NCBI GenBank assembly: GCA_028753945.1
Contig: JAPNXP010000002.1
Span: 1,736,001-1,800,000 of the forward strand
Length of the DNA stretch: 64,000 bases
Direction: 5' to 3'
Origin: Hexactinellida sp. DTS-2022
Lineage: Eukaryota; Porifera; Hexactinellida
Made by a program: the position numbers and the translations under genes. Under the pieces are notes generated by a model. It had not been told where the DNA came from. It did no database searches and worked only from the letters and a program-made list of their open reading frames with translations. Below are positions 45,219-56,227 of this stretch, one piece after another. Each line of letters begins with the position of its first letter. The first letter of the stretch is position 1.

Positions 45219-45346
45219 CATAGGCGTCGGAAATGGGCCTGCCGGCCCTTCGGGGTCGGCCCAATCGATTCAGGGACCGCTACATTCACCGGGCAGCCCA
45301 TTCGGGCTGCCCGGCCCATGCCGGGTGGGTCCGACCGACGCCTATG
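45219..45346. mobile_element. hAT-like element, CATAGGCG ends (short GC-rich member)
   Basis: Begins CATAGGCGTCGGAAATGGGC and ends CCGACCGACGCCTATG, with a perfect 8-bp duplication GTAGTGGG (45211-45218, 45347-45354). The centre is a GC-rich palindrome GGGCAGCCCATTCGGGCTGC. 128 bp. Confidence 0.88.
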
Positions 45347-45434
45347 GTAGTGGGCCAGTTCTATAATAACTGCCTTGGTATATTATTAATATTATTACGT
45401 ATTATTACTGTATTATTATTATTATTATTATTAT

Positions 45435-46272
45435 CAGGATTGCCAACCTCTGGAAACCAAAAAGCGGGAGGTTTTTGCCATTTTGGCGGGAGTTTTACCA
45501 AAAAAGCGGGAGGTCGAAAATGAAAAAGCGGGATACACAAAATATATGCTATTTCTTTGAATCTATCATGAATAAAACGATACAATATGATTAATTTGTA
45601 TGTTTGTATATCTACAATTAGGAAAACGCTTATTTTTCTAGTTCTATCTAGCAAATTTCTTCCCGCGTATCTCGTATTCACCCAATGTATCCAATAATAC
45701 AACAAAAACGAAATTGCTAGAATAATGAATTATAATTTTTTTATAAAGTATGTTTTTTTTATTAGATATACGTACGTAGATGTAGCTGATTTAAATATCT
45801 TCAAAAGTTCTCGTAATTTATGGATATTTTTCTTGAGATTTCAAGGAATTTCATGACGATTAAAATGTGTTGTAATATTTAATCCACCCGTGGTTGCATA
45901 GATCGACATATGTATAAACTAAACGAGAAAAAAATTCAGCATCGTATCTAGTATAATAACTTTCTGGAGGATGTAAGCGAAAGCCCACCCGAAATATTTT
46001 TAAGAATTTCTTCCAAATTCGAATTAAAACATAATAGTACAGTGTATTAATAAGGGGCTAAATAATCTTAACTAACTTACAAGTATACGAGTAGAACAAA
46101 ACTTGGTACTTGTATCTTGACTAATTTTAGCAAAAAAATCCAGTTATTTACTTATTTATCATTAAATATAAGTATAGAAACAATTTCCAAAAAATCGGGA
46201 GTTTGAAGTTTGGCGGGAGGTCGGGAGGATGGGAGAAAAAAAGGCAAAAAAGCGGGAGAGTTGGCAACCCTG
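45435..46272. mobile_element. hAT-like element, GCGGGAGG unit
   Basis: Begins CAGGATTGCCAACCTCTGGA and ends GGGAGAGTTGGCAACCCTG. AAAGCGGGAGGT motifs repeat near both ends. It sits in an ATT microsatellite, so the duplication cannot be resolved. The 840-bp interior is AT-rich without a supported gene. Confidence 0.7.
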
Positions 46273-46357
46273 TTATTATTATTATTATTATTATTATTAA
46301 GAAATTAATAATATAATTGTTGTAGTATTTGTTGCTAGTTACATATATTAATTATTA

Positions 46358-47101
46358 CGAGCCCTTCGGTGTCGGTCGCTTTTCGACGGTTCGGCGCTTC
46401 AAGCCTCAACTGACGACCGCTGCGCTCCTTACTACGCCTTGAAACTAAACATTTAGAATTATACATCTCTGTGGTGTATCTCTGTGGTGCATCTCTGTGG
46501 CAAATTACCTCAAATTACCCCTGTAAACAAATTTTCAGCTTTCTGGGACTCGTAGTCTTTCCAATTAATTCTGGACAAACAAACAAACACAGGGGTAATT
46601 TTGTACTGCGAAGACGATCTATTGGTTTTTGAAGAGAAATACTCACATTTAAAGGTGACAAAATAAGTTAGCCATTTAAATTCGAGGGTTTGTTAGTTTG
46701 GATTAGCTATACTTTATTCAATTAGTATAAATATACTGCATAATATAAAGATTTCTGAGGCTGCGATCTGATTTAGTGAAAATTAATTTATCTAACGGAT
46801 TCTAACCAATTAATAATTTGTCTATTCTATTGCATGTTTTTCTTTTAGTATTATTTGGATTCGAGCTATCCTATCATGCAACTGAAATTTATTGAGCTAC
46901 TAATGGGAGGATTTGAATTTCCCAAACAAATTACATATTATACATTCTTATTAAGTGAACTTTTTGATGAATATATTTAATACACCACGGAGATGTATAG
47001 TTCTAAATTATTAGTTTCAAGGCGTAGTAAGGCCGCAGCGGTCGTCAATTGAGGTGTGAAGCGCCGAACCGTCGCAAAGCGACCGAGCCCCAAAGGGCTC
47101 G
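46358..47101. repeat. Inverted pair of Helitron-like 3' ends
   Basis: Left: minus-oriented end whose plus strand reads CGAGCCCTTCGGTGTCGGTC at 46358. Right: plus-oriented end GCAAAGCGACCGAGCCCCAA then GGGCTCG (47101). Both carry GGCGTAGTAAGG and GAAGCGCCGAACCGTCG. A Helitron-5'-like block (GACTCGTAGTCTTTCCAATT) lies at 46548-46600. The 500 bp between are unassigned. Confidence 0.55.
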
Positions 47102-47102
47102 C

Positions 47103-47880
47103 ATTATTATAGCTCGATTGTTGTGCTTGTGTGTTTGTTTGTTTGTCCTGATTATTAAGTGATGGGGGAATTGAAACCGCATTTAACATTGAGATAGAAA
47201 CTAACTTTCAAATGTTACTTTAGGTAAAATTTCGCATTTACAATTTTATAATATGAATATTTATTGTTGTTGTTTACAAAAACAATTAAACAAATTAATT
47301 AAAATTATAAATGAACCTAGAGACTAGCTTCCAACGGGTATTATAGGTAAACTAGTATGCTGATTTCGCATTTCGCAATTATACATTACTAATATAAATT
47401 TTTATTGTTGCTCGTTTAATTAATATTAACATATAGAGACGCTTCAAATTTGTTTATAGGGGTTATCGAGCGTGCTGAATTCAAATGTTTTGAGATATCG
47501 AGTTTAACCAATGACTCCCGATTCGTCCCGATTAGTGGCTTCCACTTTATTTACGATTACAGTATATACATCATCACATAATTTGTCTGGTTGAGTCTGG
47601 CTGTCTTATTTCTCCAAAGTAATTACGTATTTCCTCTCATTGCTCTTGATGATTTAGCCAAAATAATTAAATTTCTAGCTAATAAAAAAGCAAGACAGAT
47701 AAAGTTTTCTCAGCTTAATCGGCAGAACTAGTAAGGTACATTTCATATTTACCTACGTTCTACTGTAGTCTTGTAACTCTTGTTATAATCATAATTGAAT
47801 TTAGATTGAAATATACGGTAATGTCGATTTTTCGACATTAGTATAACGTCTTATTATATATTATTAATTAATAACCTTGT
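47103..47880. other. Helitron-like 5' block, then unassigned
   Basis: TATTATAGCTCGATTGTTGT with GTTTGTTTGTCCTGATTATT (47103-47165) is the second-type 5' block. AGACGCTTCAAATTTGTTTA (47438) recurs at 31845 and 42480. No gene. Confidence 0.4.
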
Positions 47881-47899
47881 ATTAGTTAATCTCTGACGT

Positions 47900-48134
47900 A
47901 TGGACAATCTACAAGAGATAATAGAAGTTCAGTTCAGCTGCGAGAACTTATTAAAAGTAGCATACTACTGTAACTTCTCTAACGGACAGCTATACAACTC
48001 ATCTATTCTCCCCTCTCTTCCTCTTAAACAACTAGGGGCACCTGCTACATTCTTCATCTGTTTACTACACGTGTTAGTATCTTTTCTGCTCGCAGTGACT
48101 ATATTTATTTTCTTCAATTCGGTTAGAGTATTAG
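47900..48134 (+). CDS. Candidate first exon, single membrane segment, unknown function
   Basis: ATG at 47900 opens 78 codons up to a strong donor TTAG|GTAAGA at 48134/48135 (phase 1). The frame continues to 48214 if unspliced. Residues about 46-72 (ATFFICLLHVLVSFLLAVTI and on) form one hydrophobic helix, preceded by an NSS glycosylation-type site, so an outside N-terminus and one membrane pass are plausible. I recognise no family. No other exon was identified. Confidence 0.35.
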
Positions 48135-48340
48135 GTAAGAATATTACTGGATTATTCTATATTTTTGGCGCCAAAACTATTTTAAATCATTTGGGGAGAG
48201 GAGCGTTGATTTGACAAAAATATTTGCTGTTTGGGGAGCGAGTTGCTTAGGGCTTACCTGGCCCACTAAAATTATGTGGGGAGAAGCGAAATTATGATTT
48301 GACAAAATGGTTTTTCTTTAATATTCCCTCCAATCTGGGG

Positions 48341-48500
48341 TGCAACTTCCACTAATAAACACCTCCTAGATTTAAGTGAGATATGCAAAAACGCTTTATG
48401 GACACGTTTAGAACTCGCTAATGATGAAGATAAATACAAAGAAACCCAAAATCGGACAAAAATTGGCAAAGTTGTATCAAAATCAATTATAAGCCAGCAA
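48341..48500 (+). repeat. GGTGCAACTTC repeat, diverged copy
   Basis: Matches the outer 190 bp of the giant palindrome arms (see 33569-33760), same orientation as the left arm. Confidence 0.65.
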
Positions 48501-48619
48501 ATAGTTTTTCTAAACTAATTATCTCATTATCTCAAAAGTTAATGAAGTTAAGCATAGATGATGTATCATCAATGAATAGGAAGTTATTATTCCGGATAGT
48601 TCAGAACTAGCCCAGTTTA

Positions 48620-48977
48620 GGCCGTATAAAATAATTACTTGTTTATCATCCCCGCCCGCCCCAATTTTTACTATCCGTCCGGATCTATTTTATTATTATC
48701 TTATGAACATAATCGTAGAAATATAAGCAATAAACTTGTGTAAAGTACCTACTATGCATAAATTTTTAATAAGTCCTATATTTTAGAGCATTAATTTAAT
48801 TATTTGGGCATTGTCATGTTATTTTCTAATTAAATTAAATATTTAGATTTATTTTTTGGCATAGGGTGATGTTATTTGCATATTAATGGGAATAAAAAAT
48901 AAAAATAAAATCCCGTCCGCCGTCCCGATTTTCTCGAAAAATATGGATGATAAACAAGTAATTTATTTTATGTGGCC
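48620..48977. mobile_element. PIF/Harbinger-like MITE, copy 4
   Basis: Begins GGCCGTATAAAATAATTAC and ends TTATTTTATGTGGCC, flanked by TTA (48617-48619, 48978-48980). Internal blocks match the other copies. Confidence 0.88.
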
Positions 48978-49252
48978 TTACATAAAATTGATAGTCTTTG
49001 AGTTATGGTTCATTTTAGGAAATATACATATCCCTGGCAACCGAGGAATGTGTCAACATTCCATTTATAATTTCAAAATATTTCATTTAACTATTCCTGG
49101 GCATCATCATGTTCCAATCTTGAACATTTTTAACGCGTTTAACTATGGTAAAAGCAGGTTATTAAACATCGATATTTCGCACCCAGATTAGCGATTACAT
49201 AATCATATGGTGAAATTGCACAATTCTGAAGGATGCTATATGTACCTTGATT

Positions 49253-49553
49253 AACAGGGTTTATCTAGGTCCCTGCCGGCACTTTAAGGTGCCAGCCAGG
49301 CATCAGTTATAGTCGAAAAGTGCGTGATTTTCGAATCGATTTAGGTGCCGGGTGTATGGCGAGATTTTCTGGTCCAGAAATGCTTGGAGAAACAACTGTT
49401 TATGCACAGTAGCAGTTTACCTCTAGCTCCTAAAAATAATGCAGCATCATTGAATTACACTGATTAGGTATTATGGCTAATACCTCTAGGGTACCGGAAA
49501 ATTTCTACCTCCATGATTTAGTGCCATCCACGAAAATCCTAGATAAACCCCTT
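49253..49553. mobile_element. hAT-like element, GGTTTATCTAGG ends (copy 1)
   Basis: Begins AACAGGGTTTATCTAGGTCC and ends ATCCTAGATAAACCCCTT. Flanked by CCTTGATT (49245-49252) and CCTTGATA (49554-49561). Relatives: 50272-50587 and 4652-4895. Non-coding. Confidence 0.75.
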
Positions 49554-49561
49554 CCTTGATA

Positions 49562-49723
49562 GAGGCGGAGCCAGGATTTTTCGGCAGGGGGGGCACTGGT
49601 GGGGCAGAGGGGTTTCAGGGAGATCCTCTATGAGGATTTTATGCTCACAGGGGGGTGCAGCCTCAAATTAGGGGGGCTTGTGCCTTCCCCTGCCCCCCCT
49701 GCACCCCTTGGCTCCGCCTCTGG
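49562..49723. mobile_element. hAT-like element, GAGGCGGAGCC ends
   Basis: Begins GAGGCGGAGCCAGGATTTTT and ends CTTGGCTCCGCCTCTGG. Flanked by CCTTGATA on both sides (49554-49561, 49724-49731). The left copy doubles as the right target duplication of the preceding element. G-rich interior. Confidence 0.75.
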
Positions 49724-49829
49724 CCTTGATACCAAGTTCCTATATAGTTGTAGTACATTTATGACGTCTATCATTACTAGTTATGGCGATAAATATAAAT
49801 ACGGTAACCTATTTATCAATGAACTTTAA

Positions 49830-49949
49830 CCCTCGGCTGGCTTGGGGTAAAAGGTATAAATAGAAAAACCCCACTTTCACTTTCACTTTCAATTGAAATT
49901 GAAAGTGGGGTTTTTCTATTTATACCTTTTACCCCAAGCCAGCCGAGGG
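49830..49949. mobile_element. piggyBac-like MITE, near-perfect palindrome
   Basis: TTAA (49826-49829) then CCCTCGGCTGGCTTGGGGTA, and the exact inverse ending TACCCCAAGCCAGCCGAGGG, then TTAA (49950-49953). Stems are 50 bp without mismatch around a 20-bp loop (49880-49899). TTAA duplication plus CCC...GGG ends is the piggyBac signature. The inner CCCCACTTTCACTTTC block recurs at 33541-33568. Confidence 0.88.
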
Positions 49950-49953
49950 TTAA

Positions 49954-50271
49954 GTAATCCATGGTCCAGAAAAATATACTCAGTGGTATGGCCTTATATA
50001 TCGATGGTCACGGTTATCACAAAATAATTTTTTATACAAATTAATTTATACTAGTTTATTTAGGATAATTTACTATACTATGTTTTGATATTAATATGCC
50101 TATTGATCAATTGTATTACATATGTAACTAAGGCAGGGAAAAATGAGCCAGATAGACAATAAATTATTGCTTTTCTCTTAGTTGCCAATTGAAAGTGAAG
50201 TGATAGTGAAATTTCATTTCATTTCAATTTACAGTGAAAAAAGTTTTTGTCTTCTATTTATACCTTGGTCG
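49954..50271. other. Unassigned; eroded relative of the piggyBac-like hairpin
   Basis: AATTGAAAGTGAAGTGATAG and TTCTATTTATACCTTGGTCG (50187-50271) resemble the hairpin stem. No gene. Confidence 0.4.
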
Positions 50272-50587
50272 CAGGGGTTTGTCTAGGTGCCTGGCCGGCA
50301 CTTTAAAGTGCCTGCCAGACAACAGTTGTGGTCAAAAAGTGCGTGATTTTCGATCGATTTAGGTGCCGGGTTGGCACTTAATGAGGTGCCGGGTGTATTG
50401 CCAGATTTTATGGTCCAGAAATGCTTGGATAAACAACGTTTGTGCACCTTAGCAGTTTTACCTCCTTAAAATAATGCCGCATCATTGAATTATATTGATT
50501 ATGTATTATGTCTAATGCCTCTAGGGTGCCGGAATATTTCTACCTCCATAATAAAGTGCCAGCCACTAAAATCCTAGATAAACCCTG
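50272..50587. mobile_element. hAT-like element, GGTTTATCTAGG ends (copy 2)
   Basis: Begins CAGGGGTTTGTCTAGGTGCC and ends TCCTAGATAAACCCTG. Flanks CTTGGTCG and CTTGGACC are 6 of 8 alike. Collinear with 49253-49553. Confidence 0.75.
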
Positions 50588-51146
50588 CTTGGACCCCAGG
50601 GCATTTTAATTAATTAAACTAGCTTCCTTTATTTCACGTCACCCCATCGAAATTTCCGTTATTTTGTATTTCAAACAATATTATCTGCCTATATTATGTG
50701 TTTTTACTGTGGTGACCAGTTCTGATCTTACTGCCTTGTTAATATTATCTGTACCGACGATTTTTTGATTACATTTTTTGGACACATTTTTAAACCTATT
50801 GAATGCCACATCAGGAACAATAAATGGTGCCCAAATATTCAATTTATATGCATTCGATAGACTCGGATAGAGAATTTAATTCTACACCTTTTCACAGTTC
50901 TCTATCCCCTGTATAAATTTGAAATCTCTACCACTAATGGTATATTCAGGGGAGCGTGTACGTTCGGCCGACCGGAACTCCATCAGAACGATTTTAGTAT
51001 GGTGCATCTTAAAGTATAAAACTAATATAGGACTTCTAGTGTGAAGTTAGCAGCGATTTCCAGCTGTGAAATTTGAGCACCACTTCGCACTTAATAAATT
51101 TCTCATTTATTATCCAATTCATCTGAAATTTGGCAGCCCCCTTTAG
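50588..51146. other. Unassigned flank of the LTR element
   Basis: GTGGTGACCAGTTCTGATCT (50708) is an eroded GTGCCGACTATAC unit. 51030-51100 (inverse GCTGCTAACTTCAC, GTGGTGCTCAAATTT) resembles 56490-56545 in inverse orientation. Confidence 0.4.
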
Positions 51147-51150
51147 TCAG

Positions 51151-51324
51151 TGAGAGATAGTGTATAATAACTAAGAACACAATAACAATAAATAGAGTGA
51201 ACGTAAAATAAGTGATTAGTGAACTACTGGTCTAGTCAAATAACTAAGCTAAACTATATATACTAGTGAGTATGAACCTCCCACGAAGTTATCTAAGCCG
51301 CTGCTGGTATCACACTATGTAACA
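51151..51324 (-). repeat. 3' LTR of the gypsy element
   Basis: Minus strand starts TGTTACATAGTGTGATACCA. The shared portion with 56540-56669 includes TAACTTCGTGGGAGGTTCAT and TAGTTTAGCTTAGTTAT. It is immediately preceded by the polypurine tract AGAGGGGAGAGTGG (51325-51338). Confidence 0.75.
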
Positions 51325-51609
51325 CCACTCTCCCCTCTAAATGATTCAGGTCCATTCTCCGTACCTGTCGGGTTCCTTTCGCACTCGCTTCGACCTTCTG
51401 AGACCTACGCTTTTACTATAGTCTTCCTGCCCTGTATCAGATTCAAGTAGGTCCATGTTACTATTCAGCCCTTCGCTTTCTCCCGTGTAGTCCTGATTTT
51501 CAGTTTATGGTGACCCTGTTATTTCGATGTGAGTTCCATTGGGAGAAACCTCTTTACCAGGCGTTCGTCTGTGTCCCCCTGCATAAAGTGTGTTGGTGTC
51601 CCACTCCCA

Positions 51610-52520
51610 CTATACTTTATAGTTTGGGACGCCTTCTTGCATTGATTTAATGGCCAAGTTGAGTTTAGCCCCTTGTGAGTCAGCTAATTGAAGATTAACT
51701 CCCCGCCTTTCAATAACAAGCCACGGGCCCCTAAACATTGGAGAAAGGCTATGTTCGCGAGCTTCGTTCCGCAGAAAGACCCAGTCTCCAGAATCTATCT
51801 TACTATCCTTAGTCCCTCGATTGTAGATCTTTTCCATTCTTCGTGCGAATTAATGACGTTTTCGTGAACTCTCTCGTATACTACTTTCCTCGCCTCTTCT
51901 ACATGTTCGCAGTAACTTTGAATATCTCTAAAACTAATCGGGTTGACACCAAGGGAAAATGGCACCAGCCTTGGCCAAGTGAATTATGTACGCCGCTTCT
52001 ACACGTACCAAGCTTGGTACGTGTAGAAGCGGCGTACATAATTTCATTTGGATAGTAACCCGTGCTAGCGTTAACATAAAAGTTGCACGCAAAGATAACT
52101 TCTTGTACTGGACTTGGCCTGTCGGTTTCTCCAATGTTGCGTTCCTCCAATAAGCATCGCAAGGCCTGTTTGAAGCTTTGGACACTTCTCTCCGCCTGCC
52201 CATCTCCTTGAGGGTGATATGGAGATGAACGAAGTTTGGATATACCTAGTATAGCGCATAACCTGTGAATAAACGAACCATCGAAGTTGCGACCTTGGTC
52301 AGAGAGCAAGACGAGTGGGTATCCGTGGCTTAAGAACCATCCTTGTTCTAGAGCCTTTAGCACAGAACTAGCTTCTTGGTTTCTCATTGGTACTGCTTCA
52401 ATAAACTTAGCATATAAGTCCGTCAGCAGGAGCACATATCGATAAGTTATCCCCCAGAAGCCCAAGGAAGGGTAACTATATCAAACGACACCATCGCCCT
52501 GGGGAAGTTGTATTGAAGTT
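51610..52520 (-). pseudogene. Integrase core and C-terminus (gypsy)
   Basis: Core motifs are visible: LLTDLYAKFIEAVP (first Asp), LLSDQGRNFDGSF (second Asp), SSPYHPQGDGQAERSV (Glu). The post-core segment IDSGDWVFLRNEA and FRGPWLVIERRG follows in another frame at 51610-51837. An inverted stretch near 51990-52030 breaks the frame between them, and a stop separates the core from the zinc finger upstream. Confidence 0.8.
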
Positions 52521-52536
52521 TAATTGGAACAAGAGG

Positions 52537-53115
52537 TTACCTACGGATGTTTGCCCTTTTATTCTTCATGCAGACCTCACAGGTGGAGTAGAATCTCTCA
52601 ACATCTCTAAACAAACCTCTCCAATAGCATCTTGGTCGAGTTTCTTCAAAAGTTCTCTGAACTCCCCAATGGGAATTTCTATGAATTATATCAATCACTT
52701 GGTCAGTCATCGAACATGGTATAACCATGCGACTACGACGAAATAGAATTCCATTTCGTATTTTCATTTCTTTGAACTTCTTACAATGTCCATACTTAAC
52801 AGAGCCGTTTCCCTTTATCTGAGATATAGCGCTCGCCATGACCGGATCCAGATTTTGAGCTTCTATCAACCTTTTACTGAACGAAGCAGATTCCAAGTGA
52901 ATCATGAAATCGTTGCCCTCCCCTCGACATCCGACATCATTCACCATGTAAATATCGTCGATCGCGGGTACGTGTATGGTATAAACATGTCGTTCGAGAT
53001 TCTCGATCTCATCGTTAACTTTTTCATCGTATGTGGTGGCGCTCCTGCTAAAGTAATCTGCCGCTAGGTTGTCCACTCCCCTGCGATACTTAACAACATA
53101 ATTTATTACCTCCAA
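52537..53115 (-). pseudogene. End of RNase H and integrase zinc finger (gypsy)
   Basis: GVDNLAADYFSRS is the conserved junction after RNase H. The HHCC finger is seen as HRNSHWGVQRTFE and YSTCEVCMKNK. The frame is open but no longer joined to its neighbours. Confidence 0.8.
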
Positions 53116-53420
53116 TTCAAGAAGTCAGCGAGCGAAATTTCCTCTAGGATCCCGCTTCTGTCGTAACCACACCAAGGGATTGTGATCTTACGAAATAATA
53201 TCTGCCCTGCCGCCTGAAGGTACTTTGAGAACTTCCTGTACGCCGCCACTATAGTCCAGGCCTCCTTTTCACCCACACTGTATTTTCTTTGGGACTCATT
53301 TAAGATTGAACATTGAAGAGAAAAAAAAAAAATTGGTCTAAGCTTCCCACTGTGATCTTCTTGGCTCAACACTCCACCGACAGCACTATCAGAAGCATCA
53401 ACTTCTAAGTGAAAGGGCAT
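53106..53420 (-). pseudogene. RNase H domain (gypsy)
   Basis: LEVDASDSAVGGVLSQED is the first active-site block, and FSLQCSILNESQRKYS the next. An A-rich tract (53320-53331) has probably disturbed the frame around it. Confidence 0.75.
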
Positions 53421-53592
53421 CGACCAGTCAGGATAAGCGAGGGATAATTATTGGGTTACATGATAGAGCATGGCAGAGGTCTTGATAACTCTTCTCACAC
53501 TGCTCCCCCCACTTCCAAGCGACACCCATCCTTGTTAAATTATATAGTAGTGCTGCTAACTCCGAAGTTGGGGTTGGAAGTCTCTGTAATAA

Positions 53593-54100
53593 TTAACCTT
53601 CTCTGAGATGCTCAAGATGATCCTTAAATGAAGTCGAAAATGTCAAAGTATCGTTAATGTATGGCAAGCTATCTGGAGCCTTCTTCAGAACGGTGTCAAT
53701 AACTCTTTGGTATGTGGAAAAAGCATTACACAGCCCAAAGGCATGGCCTAAAACTCGAATTCCCCTCTCGGTGAGACAAATGCCTTCTCTATATCTTTTT
53801 ACCCGCAAATAGGAATACTCCAGTAGTCGCTAGCCCATCTAGGGTTGAGAAGTACTCGCTACCATGGAGTTTATCCAATTTCAGGGATAGGGTAAGAGTC
53901 CTCACTTGTCACATCGTTCATTGCCCGGTAATCAATAGCAAAGCGGGTAGTGCCACCTTTTTCTGTACTAGTATTACCCAACTTGCCCAAGGAGAAGACG
54001 AGCCGGATAATTCTATTATCCAACATTTGGTGAATTTGATGGTTTATCTCCCGTTCTGCTTGAGGTGATACCCTACTTCGGTAATAAAGGTTTACGTGGT
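53593..54100 (-). pseudogene. Reverse transcriptase (gypsy)
   Basis: Fingers: FAIDYRAMNDVTSEDSYPIP in the segment 53885-53950. Palm: FGLCNAFSTYQRVIDTVL and PYINDTLTFSTS, where the catalytic YxDD reads YIND, so one metal-binding Asp is lost. Several frameshifts separate the parts. Confidence 0.75.
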
Positions 54101-54232
54101 TTCTTCGGATTTACGGCGAAGACCTCCAAGTATTCCTCTAACAAAGTCTTAAGGCTTCCCTTTCTTGTTGATTGAGATCAGGATTGATATTCCACTCCAC
54201 TGTCGTTGTGGGAGGGAGACATTCAGGCTCTT

Positions 54233-54771
54233 CTAATACACATCGAATAGCTCCTGTTCTCGATAACACGCGGCCACCCCAAGTAGGTTGTATGGTACAC
54301 TTTCAGGACCGTCCTCGTTAAGTGATATCCCCTCTATCTTGACACCACATACCTTGGAAAAATCCCGGTGACCCTTATCCAACGGAATACCTTTTTCAAC
54401 TAAGGTTTTTCGTACTTTGTTTATGAAGTCTCGAGCCACTGTTACATTCACATCATCTTTCTCAGCTAGCCAATCATTTATCCGACTCTGGACGGATGGA
54501 GGTAGTTCCGTTATGAGTACAACACATTCAACTCGTAGGGGCGCTTTGGCCGCCGTGATTGCTGCCTTAAGTTCATAGAAATAATCATCGATGTATATAC
54601 CGGGTTCCCAATCTTTGTCGCGAATTTCCTGCATCGCTTTCATACAGTCTACTGGGGATCTAGGTTGTCGCGTAGGGTCTTGAAAGCTTCATCGAGGGTC
54701 TGTGCCTCGTTAACCACTTCTCGAGCAATCTGTCGCTCTACAATTCTCCGACAGATGAACGCAGGAAGCAT
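54233..54771 (-). pseudogene. gag-like capsid region (gypsy)
   Basis: ATG 54771 opens MLPAFICRRIVERQIA, with DEAFKTLRDNLDP before a stop. The continuation in another frame (54233-54643) has GIYIDDYFYELKAA and ECVVLITELPPSVQ, typical of retroelement gag. Split by one frameshift. Confidence 0.6.
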
Positions 54772-54951
54772 GGTAATATGCCAAACAATAAATATTAATT
54801 AATTATTTAATTAGAAAATCACCTGACAATAATACTTAAAATTACAATTCTACAGAATGAATCAAAAATAAGACCAAGTGATTTTTCGTAAATTACGTGA
54901 AGGTATTGTTGGAAGAATCAAGGCATTTAATTTTGCATTCGAGCCATTTAG

Positions 54952-56087
54952 CTCCAAATTTTCAAGAGAGTAAAGAAGCAAAGTGAGAATGATGATCAGA
55001 TTGAGGAGGTTTGGAATAAGAAAAAGTACAGGAAGCAAAGCTATTTTAATCCTGGAAAAGTGGTATTCAATAATTCGGATGCTCTGATACCAAAGTCAGC
55101 AAATATATCTAGAATTACAAAACAATGTAAAAGCACTCACTCTGAAGATTTATCCTTTATCACCAAAAAACGGTTAACAGAGGACACTTCACTGAATGCT
55201 GGCAAAGAATTGAGTGAACTAGGGAAAATTGAGAATTCTGTATCTATAGTAGGTATTGAAATAATTACTCTTGTATTATATGCGCCAGATACTCCAAGTT
55301 GGCAGAAATCAAAATGCAAAGAACTCAATTTGAAGGATAATGTTATTTGCATATTAATGGAATATAACATAAAAATAAAATCGCTTCGCCGTCCGTATTT
55401 TCTGTAAAAATACTAATGATAAACAATTGATTTGTTTTACCTAGCCTAATACGACAAATGTATTCTACATGAGTTGTTTAGAACTAGCATATGGAAATAT
55501 TTTTAAAGGAAGCAGCTGCTGTTGTGCCACTGCTCGCCCAATACGGCGGGACGTATGCTACGGGTATTTTGTATGAAAACTAAGCAAGAGATAAATCCCT
55601 TGAAATTAGGCAGCTCATTCCGTCTCGAGAAAAAAGAATATCTCCGGATGGTAATTGCTTATTTAGATCGCTTTCATATGTAATTGCAGGAACAGATCAC
55701 CATCATAAAGAAATAAGAGAGTTACTTATCCAACAAATCTAAGGAAAATATAATCTAGTGTGCTCAACCTATTGTAGCGCTCGAAATGATTTAGTAACTG
55801 AAGCTCGGTGTAACTCAGTAGAAGAGTACATTAAGATAACTAAGATGGACAGATCTGGATCTTGGGGGACAGATATGGAGATATTTTTAGCAGCACTGAT
55901 CCTTAAAACTGATGTATTTGTTTACAAGGACGATGACCAATGCTGGATGAAGTTTTCCGGTTATGGATTCACTGGTAAGAATTCTAGACCTGAACTAATT
56001 GAATACAGGGTATATTTTCGATTATATCTGGACCATTTTCAGCATGTAACAAAAGTAAAGGATAGGAACAACATGCAAACCAAATGA
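54952..56087 (+). pseudogene. OTU-type cysteine protease pseudogene, interrupted
   Basis: OTU deubiquitinase-like domain from about 55584: SPDGNCLFRSLSYVIAG has the catalytic Asp and Cys, DRSGSWGTDMEIFLAALI is the typical mid-domain, and LYLDHFQHV carries the expected His. One in-frame TAA (55740-55742) breaks it. Upstream, an open stretch 54952-55335 (Lys-rich, QSYFNPGKVVFNNS) may be its N-terminal part, separated by a PIF MITE fragment. It lies antisense inside the LTR element. OTU genes often travel in transposons; its source here is unknown. Confidence 0.65.
55336..55446. mobile_element. PIF/Harbinger-like MITE, 3' fragment
   Basis: GTTATTTGCATATTAATGG through GATTTGTTTTACCTAGCC followed by TAA matches the right third of the GGCC family. 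The left part is missing. Confidence 0.7.
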
Positions 56088-56227
56088 TTAGTAGATTTCT
56101 TAGTTTTACATTGCATACATTTTTAGAATGTATTAGACTAGTTTCGTAGCTCGATATCTTATATTAACAAAAATATTATTTGATTAGTCATTTTGGGATG
56201 AAAATGGATACAATGTTTTTGAAATAG

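Larger units (their letters stand above)
48500..49845 (+). repeat. Half of a GTGACC-type palindromic element with three insertions
   Basis: ATGAATAGGAAGTTATTATT, TTTGAGTTATGGTTCATTTT, CCGAGGAATGTGTCAACATT and TTAACGCGTTTAACTATGG follow the order of the right half of 11070-12552. It has been interrupted by the PIF MITE (48620-48977) and by two hAT elements (49253-49553, 49562-49723). Confidence 0.6.
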
